From Gammaproteobacteria bacterium (lineage in GTDB: Bacteria > Pseudomonadota > Gammaproteobacteria > GCF-002020875): DNA of 8,067 nt. Positions 1-4,795 of this stretch are shown here, piece after piece. Made by a program: the position numbers and the translations under genes. The notes under the pieces were generated by a model. It was not told where the DNA came from. It did not search any database and saw only the letters and a program-made list of their open reading frames with translations. Positions within the stretch are counted from its first letter, which is position 1; each line of letters begins with the position of its first letter. Where the stretch lies: positions 1-8,067 of the forward strand of contig JABHIC010000421.1 in the NCBI GenBank assembly GCA_018671205.1, given 5' to 3'.

Positions 1-526
1 CGCCCTCTCCGGTGAGTAGCGGGAGGCCGATAAAGTAGAAGATGACCAGAGCGGTAACATCATTGAAGAGGCTCTCACTCTCGGCATAGATTTTGAGCCG
101 TTCGGGGAGAGAAAATTTGGACATGATTGAGCTGACAGTGATGGCATCGGTCGCCATTAACATCGCAAACAGGCTGATCAACATACCGATCGTCCATTGA
201 ATCTCGGGCAGCAGGAGAGGGGTGATAAAGACGGCGAGGGTGATTGAGCCGGCGACCGAAAACACCGCCATATAGAGGATTACTTTGTAGTGCTTACGGA
301 TGTCGACAATGGAGAGGTTGAGGACATCGGGTAGCAAAATGAGTGGCAGCATGAGGTAGAGAATCTCATCGAACTCACGATCCGATAGGGTAATGAAGTC
401 CGGATAATACTGATTTACAAAAAAAGAGAGTAGTAACAGACTCAGTGTGGTCGGAATCTTGAGGGCATGTTCAAAAACTCTGGATAGCAGGATAAAGAGC
501 AGCAGTGAGGTAAAGATCAGAATCAT
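1..526 (-). CDS. CPA1-family cation/proton antiporter, N-terminal part (runs off left edge)
   Basis: This open frame has no stop before the window edge; 175 codons are visible. It encodes a strongly hydrophobic inner-membrane protein with hydrophobic segments at roughly residues 1-15, 24-37, 55-72, 82-105, 112-126 and 157-172. Two family landmarks are present: ATDAITV at 125-131, the counterpart of the usual ATDPVAV ion-site segment, and ESLFNDVTALVIF at 151-163. The latter contains the Asn155-Asp156 pair typical of electroneutral CPA1 (NhaP/NHE-like) exchangers. The likely role is exchange of Na+ or K+ for H+ in pH and salt homeostasis. ATG at 526 is chosen because the frame has a stop further upstream and no ATG, GTG or TTG between them; AGGAAGAG lies about 14-20 bases upstream of the ATG, a rather wide spacing. 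The gene follows the FecR-domain gene by 46 bases on the same strand, so the two are probably co-transcribed. The Pro-to-Ala change in the ATD motif is a small oddity. Family is confident; ion specificity is not. Confidence 0.85.
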   Translation of the reverse strand, partial: MILIFTSLLLFILLSRVFEHALKIPTTLSLLLLSFFVNQYYPDFITLSDREFDEILYLMLPLILLPDVLNLSIVDIRKHYKVILYMAVFSVAGSITLAVFITPLLLPEIQWTIGMLISLFAMLMATDAITVSSIMSKFSLPERLKIYAESESLFNDVTALVIFYFIGLPLLTGEG

Positions 527-572
527 TGAGATCCAGGTTCTCTCTTCCTGAATGGTCTGCTCGGGTAGTTCA

Positions 573-1265
573 TCACCACTGATCTCCGCTGCGATAGCTG
601 TTTTTGTAGCCTGTGTTCACAAAATCGGGTTGGCGACCCACCAGTGACTCCAGCAGAATAAGCTCCGCATCGGTGTGATTAATGGCGGGCATCGGTTCCA
701 TCAGCTCCCCGGATGGGTAGATGTTGAAGGGACTGTCGTGGTGAATGGTTTTAACCGGCATCAACAGCTCCCCTGTGGTGGAGGAGAAAATATCCCCCTC
801 CCCATAGCAGAGACAGATGTAGCTCTTTTGGGGGTGAGCCTCTACATAACAGCCTGTCCCCCGGATACCGACGTGGGCAATTGGGGTACGGATGGTGACT
901 CTGCCAGGAGCGAATACAGAAAGCAGGGCTCCCCGGGTGAGGTTGGCCTCCAATGTCCCGCTCTCCGTGTGAAGAAATTGAAGTTGGCTGTTTTCCCGTA
1001 GCAGGTAGCCATTCGTGCCCCGAACAAAAATGGTTTTACTCTTTGGGCCTGTGGTGATGATCGCCCCATCCGGGATCGATGCACCTTTCTGCAGGGGTTG
1101 TGCATCAATTTTTACCTCGCCTCTGACGCTACGGGCACCCTGGGCCAGTGTTGTGGTGGATAGGCTCTGCTTTTGGGGTGCGCTACAGCCGCCAGAGAGC
1201 AGAGAGAGTGCAGCCAGACGGAGCAATGTGATACGTTTTTCAGCAGAGAAGAGGGGTGGGGTCAT
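573..1265 (-). CDS. FecR-domain lipoprotein (putative)
   Basis: This encodes about 230 residues. The N-terminus has a basic residue pair (K10, R11), a hydrophobic stretch and LLSGGC ending at Cys27. This looks like a lipoprotein signal, although Ser at -3 is not the classical Leu. Residues about 50-155 match the FecR fold: G61..I64..G67 then ITTG, a G-x-N-G-Y turn, a G-A-L-L-S strand, and TPIAHVGIRGTGCYVE at 127-142. Unlike sigma-regulator FecR proteins there is no cytoplasmic anti-sigma domain and no adjacent sigma factor, so a sensing role in iron uptake should not be assumed. C-terminal to the fold are a CLCYG segment (Cys151, Cys153) and His175-His176. ATG at 1265 is chosen over longer in-frame starts (1319, 1448) because it places the signal sequence at the N-terminus; the longest version would overlap grxD. 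Its SD is poor (AGG directly abutting the ATG). Probably an envelope protein co-transcribed with the antiporter. Function unknown. Confidence 0.75.
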   Translation of the reverse strand: MTPPLFSAEKRITLLRLAALSLLSGGCSAPQKQSLSTTTLAQGARSVRGEVKIDAQPLQKGASIPDGAIITTGPKSKTIFVRGTNGYLLRENSQLQFLHTESGTLEANLTRGALLSVFAPGRVTIRTPIAHVGIRGTGCYVEAHPQKSYICLCYGEGDIFSSTTGELLMPVKTIHHDSPFNIYPSGELMEPMPAINHTDAELILLESLVGRQPDFVNTGYKNSYRSGDQW

Positions 1266-1287
1266 CCTGATATCATACAGGCTACCT

Positions 1288-1307
1288 CTGAAAATGCACT
1301 TTTTCAG
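1288..1307. repeat. Perfect 7-bp inverted repeat in the FecR-gene leader
   Basis: CTGAAAA at 1288-1294 and TTTTCAG at 1301-1307 are exact inverted repeats separated by six bases (TGCACT). The site lies 23-42 bases upstream of the chosen start of the FecR-domain gene and about 107 bases upstream of grxD. It could form a hairpin in the minus-strand leader RNA or act as a dimeric operator. The pairing is seen directly; the role is inference. Confidence 0.4.
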
Positions 1308-1349
1308 CAGTTGCTGCATCAGAAAAAGAGAGGGATCTCCCGGTAATGC

Positions 1350-1378
1350 TTGACCATTAAAGTGGGTTTTTATAAGAT
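1350..1378 (+). promoter_or_regulatory. Candidate sigma70 promoter of grxD
   Basis: TTGACC (1350-1355, five of six to consensus) is followed after 17 bases by TAAGAT (1373-1378, four of six). A transcript starting about seven bases later would give a leader of roughly 28 nt with AGGAG at 1401-1405, eight bases before the grxD ATG. An overlapping TATAAG at 1371 would give a spacer of only 15. Prediction from consensus only. Confidence 0.4.
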
Positions 1379-1413
1379 CTCGGAAAATTATCGTTTTATC
1401 AGGAGCAAATAAT

Positions 1414-1740
1414 ATGGATGTTTTAGAGCGTATTGAGCAGCAAGTCAAAGATAACCCTGTGGTGATCTATATGAAAGGAACCCCCCAGTTTCCGGTGTGT
1501 GGCTTTTCCAGTCGTGCCTCGGCAGCGCTACAGCAGACAGGTGTGGCGTTCTCCTACATCAATATTCTGGAGGATCCGGAGATTTTCGAGAATCTGCCAC
1601 GTTATGCGGATTGGCCCACTTTTCCACAGATTTATGTTGGGGGAGAGTTGATCGGGGGGTGTGACATTACCCTGGAACTTCACCAGAAAGGGGAGCTACA
1701 GACGATGATGGAGAGCGCTACTGCGGCGGCAGGGGAGTAG
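1414..1740 (+). CDS. grxD: Monothiol glutaredoxin (Grx4 type)
   Basis: This 108-residue protein is full length for the bacterial monothiol glutaredoxins. The hallmark CGFS active site is at residues 29-32, preceded by the conserved Lys-Gly-Thr-Pro (21-24) loop that contacts glutathione. WPTFPQIYVGGELIGGCDI near residues 67-85 supplies the cis-Pro (TFPQ) and the GGCD glutathione-binding turn. Members of this family are cytoplasmic. They bind a [2Fe-2S] cluster as homodimers or with BolA-type partners using glutathione as ligand, and take part in Fe-S cluster trafficking rather than classical thiol reduction. AGGAG lies eight bases before the ATG, so the start is secure. The gene is divergent from the FecR-domain gene and its last 23 bases overlap the 3' end of rnt on the other strand. 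In E. coli grxD (ydhD) is also a close neighbour of rnt, so this is partly conserved context. Very confident. Confidence 0.97.
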   Translation: MDVLERIEQQVKDNPVVIYMKGTPQFPVCGFSSRASAALQQTGVAFSYINILEDPEIFENLPRYADWPTFPQIYVGGELIGGCDITLELHQKGELQTMMESATAAAGE

Positions 1741-2353
1741 GGTTTCTGAGGTAGTCCCACTCATTGACCATTATGCAAAATAGCTTGGCGGTCTGTTCTG
1801 CGTCATAGAGTGCAGAGTGGGCGGCCTCTTGGTCCCATGCCACACCGGCGGCTTCGGCCATGCGGGCAAGTACGGTCTGACCATAGAAGACGCCACCGAG
1901 TGTTGCGGTATCAAAGCTGCTGAAGGCGTGGAACGGACTATTTTTAATATTGCAGCGCGCGATTGCGGCATTGAGAAAGGCAAGATCAAACCAGGCGTTA
2001 TGGCCAATCAGAATTGCGCGGCTGCAGCCGGTCTGTTTGACCGCTTTGCGGATCGGCTCAAATAGTGCGGTCAGGGCCTCTTTCTCTTCTTGTGCCATAC
2101 GGAATGGGTGCCAAGGGTCTTTGAGACCGATAAACTCCAGCGCCTTGGGGTCGAGGTTGGCATTTTTGAAGGGGAGTACGTGCTGTTCATGACTCTCTTG
2201 AATGGCCAGTCGCTCCTCCTCATCAAAGTTGAGAATTACCGCAGAGATCTCTAGCAGGGCATCTTTTTTGGGGTCAAAACCACCGCTCTCAACATCTACC
2301 ACAACCGGGAGGAAGCCCCGGAACCGTTTTGCGATGGCGCTCTTTTTGGCCAT
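1718..2353 (-). CDS. rnt: Ribonuclease T
   Basis: This 211-residue enzyme is close to the usual length of RNase T. It is a DEDDh 3'-to-5' exonuclease that trims the CCA end of tRNA and matures the 3' ends of 5S, 23S and other stable RNAs. All five catalytic residues are visible: Asp20 and Glu22 in VVDVESGG, Asp123 in IGHNAWFDLAFL, and His179 and Asp184 in HSALYDAEQ. Their spacing follows the E. coli enzyme almost exactly. The basic N-terminus (KKSAIAKRFRG) and the NLDPKALEFIGLKDPWHPFR segment are also typical. The start codon overlaps the stop of argA as TAATG (one shared base), so translation is probably coupled to argA and the two genes form one operon. The 3' end runs 23 bases into the convergent grxD, leaving no room for a private terminator between them. 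Confidence 0.96.
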   Translation of the reverse strand: MAKKSAIAKRFRGFLPVVVDVESGGFDPKKDALLEISAVILNFDEEERLAIQESHEQHVLPFKNANLDPKALEFIGLKDPWHPFRMAQEEKEALTALFEPIRKAVKQTGCSRAILIGHNAWFDLAFLNAAIARCNIKNSPFHAFSSFDTATLGGVFYGQTVLARMAEAAGVAWDQEAAHSALYDAEQTAKLFCIMVNEWDYLRNPTPLPPQ

Positions 2354-3789
2354 TATGGATTTTTCTCGATGTCTAGGGAAAGGTTACGGATAAATACCTT
2401 GGAGTTGCGTTTGTAGTTGTATAGCGACTGGCGCTCAAGCGGAAGTTCAGACAGTTTGGCGGGCTCAAAGCCTTTTTCCTGGAACCAGTGCGCGGTACGG
2501 GTGGAGAGTACGAAGAGTTGCTCGATCCTATTCCCTTTCTGTTGCTGAAGCTGGGTAAGGGTGTGGTCGAGCAGTGCCTCCCCACGCCCTTTGCCCTGAT
2601 AGGCGGGCAGGATGGCGAGGCCAGCAATCTCTGCGATTTTCTGTTCTGGATAGGGGTAGAGAGCCACGACACCGATAATGGAGCCATCCCGCTCCATTAT
2701 GGTGAAGTGGCTAACCTCGATCTCTAGCCGTTCACGAGAGCGGGAGACCAGAATACCCTCCTCCTCCAGTGGCTGAATCAGCTCAATGATGCCACCAATA
2801 TCCTCAATCGTGGCGGGACGAATCTCTTCATATCGATCGGCTGTGATCATGGTGCCGACCCCATCGCGGGTGAAGAGCTCTTGCAGCAGCGCTCCGCTCT
2901 CCTGACTGTTGAGAATATGGGTGCGGGGTACCCCCTGTCGGCAGGCATGGATGGCGCCAATGAGGTGGCGTGCGGTCTGCTCAGGAAGTTTTTTCTTTGC
3001 ACAGAGGAGAGACTCTGCCTCATCCGGGGTCAGCTGGCGAATCATCCGCCTCTTGCTATCGACCAGCGCCCCCTGATCAATCAGTGAAAGCATTTTATCG
3101 GCCCGTAGCTCAATGGCCGCTGCTGTGGCGACATCCTCACTGCTGAGGTTAAAGACCTCGCCGGTCGGGGAGGTACCGATAGGGGAGAGGAGAACAATAA
3201 ATCCACCACTGAGTAGTTTCTCTATGGCGGGGGTATCGATACGCCGAACCTCTCCGGTGTGTTGATAATCAACCCCTTCACGAACGCCGAGCGGGCGGGC
3301 GGTAACAAAATTACCGGAGGCGACCCGAATATCGGCACCTGACATCGGTGAGTTGGGCAGTCCGGTTGAGAGTGCCCCTTCCAGCTCAATACGGAGGGTA
3401 CCGACGGACTCCTTGACACAGAGCAGCGCCTCATCATGGGTGACCCGTAGTCCATTGATGATCTCACTTGGGGTGTCGAAATCTTGTAATCGCTGCTCAA
3501 TTTGTGGACGAGCACCGTGAACCAGCACCAGGCGGGTACCTAGGCTGTGGAGCAGGGCAATGTCATGGATGAGCTCACTGAAGCGACGCTCCTCAATTAG
3601 TTTGCCGCTGAAGGTAATAATAAAGGTACGACCCCGATGTGCGTTAATATAGGGGGCAGCCCCGCGAAATTGGTCAACAAAGGAGGGGAGGGCACTTTTT
3701 GTTGCAGAGGATGCGCGTCTACGCCTCTTTTTTGGGGCAGCTTTCTTTGGGGCAGCTTTTTCTGGGGGAGTGGTCACAGTCGCAGTCAC
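2353..3789 (-). CDS. argA: Amino-acid N-acetyltransferase (N-acetylglutamate synthase) with basic N-terminal extension
   Basis: The enzyme transfers acetyl from acetyl-CoA to glutamate, the first step of arginine synthesis in the cytoplasm. The 478 residues contain an amino-acid-kinase-like domain (about 45-300; PYINAHRGRTFIITFSGK and LVLVHGARPQIE are diagnostic), the arginine-sensing fold in this family, followed by a GNAT domain (about 323-455). The GNAT acetyl-CoA loop is at 397-406 (YQGKGRGEAL). E. coli ArgA aligns from about residue 29 onwards, so this protein carries some 28 extra N-terminal residues. These are rich in Ala, Pro, Lys and Arg, with AAPKK twice and then RRRR at 22-25. The start must be GTG at 3789 or GTG at 3777: there is no ATG, GTG or TTG in frame afterwards before the conserved domain, and a TAA lies upstream. 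Neither GTG has an obvious SD sequence. It is divergent from the metallo-hydrolase gene (55 bases) and is followed directly by rnt. Confident in function; N-terminus less so. Confidence 0.94.
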   Translation of the reverse strand: MTATVTTPPEKAAPKKAAPKKRRRRASSATKSALPSFVDQFRGAAPYINAHRGRTFIITFSGKLIEERRFSELIHDIALLHSLGTRLVLVHGARPQIEQRLQDFDTPSEIINGLRVTHDEALLCVKESVGTLRIELEGALSTGLPNSPMSGADIRVASGNFVTARPLGVREGVDYQHTGEVRRIDTPAIEKLLSGGFIVLLSPIGTSPTGEVFNLSSEDVATAAAIELRADKMLSLIDQGALVDSKRRMIRQLTPDEAESLLCAKKKLPEQTARHLIGAIHACRQGVPRTHILNSQESGALLQELFTRDGVGTMITADRYEEIRPATIEDIGGIIELIQPLEEEGILVSRSRERLEIEVSHFTIMERDGSIIGVVALYPYPEQKIAEIAGLAILPAYQGKGRGEALLDHTLTQLQQQKGNRIEQLFVLSTRTAHWFQEKGFEPAKLSELPLERQSLYNYKRNSKVFIRNLSLDIEKNP

Positions 3790-3819
3790 AGTCAGGGTAT
3801 AAAGTTGGAAGAGTTACCT

Positions 3820-3825
3820 ATTATA
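3820..3825 (-). promoter_or_regulatory. Candidate -10 box for argA
   Basis: The minus strand reads a perfect TATAAT here, 30 bases upstream of the GTG at 3789, implying a leader of roughly 20-25 nt. No convincing -35 hexamer sits 16-18 bases further upstream, where the sequence already lies in the opposing hydrolase gene. A -10 match alone in a 55-base divergent spacer is weak evidence. I saw no clear ARG-box pair. Confidence 0.3.
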
Positions 3826-3844
3826 ACGGGAGAGGTGTTGTGTG

Positions 3845-4531
3845 ATGGTAGAAATTCATACCCTACAGCTAGGGGCGATGGAAAATTTCACTTATCTGAT
3901 CGAGGATTGTGCAACCCATCAGACCGCAGTCGTTGATCCCGCCTGGGAGGTCGAGAAGATTATCGAATGGGCTCGGCAACAGGCGCTGAAGATCACCACT
4001 ATACTGCTCACTCATGGTCACCATGACCATATCAACGGAGTGAAGTCGCTACAGCAGGCGACAGGAGCAGACGTCTATCTACACCAGAGAGAGGCCGAAT
4101 TCTTCAATCTGGAACAGCAGGGTTATCAGCAGTTCAGTGGGCATTCGTCCATCCGCCTGGGGGAGAGCACCCTTCTGCCGATAGAGACACCGGGCCACAC
4201 TCCCGGAGGCGTCTGTTATCAGGTTGATGGCCATCTGTTTACCGGGGATACCCTGTTTGTTTTTGGCTGTGGTCGCTGTGATATGGATGGAGGAGACCCT
4301 GTACAGATGTATCACTCGCTACAGCGTCTACTGAATGAGCTGGATTCAGAGACCCGGATCTATCCGGGCCACAACTACTCTGTCCAGCCGGTCTCTACCC
4401 TGCAGCAGGAGCGAGAGGGGAACCCTTTTTTACATTGTGAAGATGAGTCGAGCTTTGTTCGCTATCGAATGGTTGAGCATGATCAGCTGCGAGGTTCACC
4501 GTATGGGCCAATACAGGATAGCCCCTGTTAA
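3845..4531 (+). CDS. MBL-fold metallo-hydrolase, glyoxalase II/ETHE1-like
   Basis: This 228-residue protein has the complete dinuclear metal site of the metallo-beta-lactamase fold. It comprises THGHHDH at 56-62 (His57, His59, Asp61, His62), His118 in TPGHTPGG, Asp135 in FTGDTLF and His176 in YPGHNYS. GDTLFVFGCGRCD resembles glyoxalase II and persulfide dioxygenase (ETHE1) relatives, and NPFLHC near 193-198 recalls the glyoxalase II tail. It is somewhat shorter than GloB (about 250 residues), and I cannot point to a glutathione-binding tail with confidence. The substrate is probably a thioester or persulfide, perhaps glutathione-linked, in the cytoplasm. ATG at 3845 is preferred (GGGAGAGG at 3828-3835, nine bases upstream); GTG at 3842 is possible and adds one residue. 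The stop codon lies inside the left TTAAA copy of the inserted element. Before that insertion the next gene, hyuB, began immediately after this stop, so the two were probably one transcript. Confidence 0.88.
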   Translation: MVEIHTLQLGAMENFTYLIEDCATHQTAVVDPAWEVEKIIEWARQQALKITTILLTHGHHDHINGVKSLQQATGADVYLHQREAEFFNLEQQGYQQFSGHSSIRLGESTLLPIETPGHTPGGVCYQVDGHLFTGDTLFVFGCGRCDMDGGDPVQMYHSLQRLLNELDSETRIYPGHNYSVQPVSTLQQEREGNPFLHCEDESSFVRYRMVEHDQLRGSPYGPIQDSPC

Positions 4532-4532
4532 A
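4528..4532. repeat. Left target-site duplication (TTAAA)
   Basis: TTAAA here is repeated at 4791-4795, immediately outside the two terminal inverted repeats. It contains the TAA stop of the upstream hydrolase. The motif is AT-rich and short, so it is persuasive mainly because it abuts both repeat ends exactly. Confidence 0.65.
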
Positions 4533-4552
4533 CCTAGACTCCTCAGTTGACC
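4533..4552 (+). repeat. Left terminal inverted repeat of the small element
   Basis: It begins CCTAGACTCCTCAGTTGA and matches the reverse complement of 4771-4790 at 16 of 20 positions, with the outer six identical. CCTAGA is also how the ends of ISEcp1 (IS1380 family) begin, from established knowledge. The inner part, TTGACC at 4547-4552, could serve as a -35 hexamer. Confidence 0.75.
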
Positions 4553-4575
4553 GCTTGAAATAAGGCTAACATATT
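4547..4575 (+). promoter_or_regulatory. Possible promoter inside the element, directed at hyuB
   Basis: TTGACC (4547-4552) is separated by 17 bases from CATATT (4570-4575), giving five and four matches to the sigma70 consensus. Transcription would run through the element into hyuB. ISEcp1 is known to provide promoters to downstream genes, so the idea has precedent, but this site is only a consensus match. Confidence 0.3.
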
Positions 4576-4578
4576 GCA

Positions 4579-4779
4579 ATGACAAGTTTTTTCCACACTA
4601 TCCCGTTCACCCAGCGAGTGAAGAATGCTACAGGCCAGATTGCACACACAGGCGCACGCATTACTGCGTTACAACTCCTTGCAATAGCTGACTATTCCGC
4701 GTCGTTGTGCCTTGTCCTGCGACCGCAGGAAGTGCCCGTGGTGCGCACGCCTATACGCACACCCTGGCCTGTTCAATAG
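4579..4779 (+). CDS. 66-residue open frame within the element, uncertain
   Basis: An ATG-initiated frame fills most of the element and stops within the right terminal repeat. The product begins MTSFFHTIPFTQ and ends TPIRTPWPVQ. It has no transmembrane segment, no recognisable domain and no resemblance to a transposase that I can see. AAGG lies 13 bases upstream, which is a poor ribosome-binding site. The frame may simply be open by chance within a repeated element, or may be a conserved passenger. I do not recognise it and assign no function. Confidence 0.2.
   Translation: MTSFFHTIPFTQRVKNATGQIAHTGARITALQLLAIADYSASLCLVLRPQEVPVVRTPIRTPWPVQ
4715..4730. repeat. Palindrome inside the element
   Basis: TCCTGCG (4715-4721) and CGCAGGA (4724-4730) are exact inverted repeats around AC. 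As RNA this would fold as a six-pair stem with a four-base GACC loop; as DNA it could form a small cruciform. Internal dyads are common in miniature transposons. Confidence 0.5.
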
Positions 4780-4790
4780 AGGATTCTAGG
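4771..4790 (-). repeat. Right terminal inverted repeat of the small element
   Basis: Read on the minus strand this begins CCTAGAATCCTCTATTGA, pairing with 4533-4552 at 16 of 20 positions. On the plus strand it contains AGAGGA (4778-4783), 11 bases before the hyuB ATG. The element's own end therefore acts as the only Shine-Dalgarno-like sequence for that gene. Confidence 0.75.
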
Positions 4791-4795
4791 TTAAA
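4791..4795. repeat. Right target-site duplication (TTAAA)
   Basis: This is the second copy of TTAAA, abutting the right terminal repeat. Its last A is the first base of the hyuB ATG, so the duplication preserved the start codon. Confidence 0.65.

Larger units (their letters stand above)
4533..4790. mobile_element. 258-bp MITE-like element, probably IS1380-type ends
   Basis: This is a non-autonomous element: 258 bases, 20-base imperfect terminal inverted repeats and 5-bp flanking TTAAA copies. No transposase can be read in any frame. The ends (CCTAGA...) and the 5-bp AT-rich duplication fit the IS1380 family and its ISEcp1-like members, so a related full-length transposon elsewhere in the genome would be expected to mobilise it. 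The interior holds a 66-codon open frame, a palindrome at 4715-4730 and GCGCACGC twice (in the GGCGCACGCATTAC and GTGCGCACGCCTATA segments). It separates the metallo-hydrolase stop from the hyuB start. Excision together with one TTAAA would restore TGT TAA ATG GAC, a zero-gap junction. The boundaries could shift by one or two bases because the flanks are A-rich, but only these boundaries give a full 5-bp duplication. Confidence 0.72.

Noticed and set aside
1266..1448. Longer version of the FecR-domain protein starting at 1448 or 1319
   Set aside because: It would place the signal sequence over 15-60 residues inside the protein, and the longest version would overlap grxD; ATG 1265 is more sensible.
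3769..3796. CAGTC-rich short repeats (CACAGTC, GCAGTCAC) at the argA start
   Set aside because: Too short and too few to be a regulatory array; they encode the Thr/Val residues at the ArgA N-terminus.
4528..4795. Riboswitch or leader RNA of hyuB
   Set aside because: The terminal inverted repeats and flanking duplication explain the block as a mobile element; no known riboswitch core was recognised.
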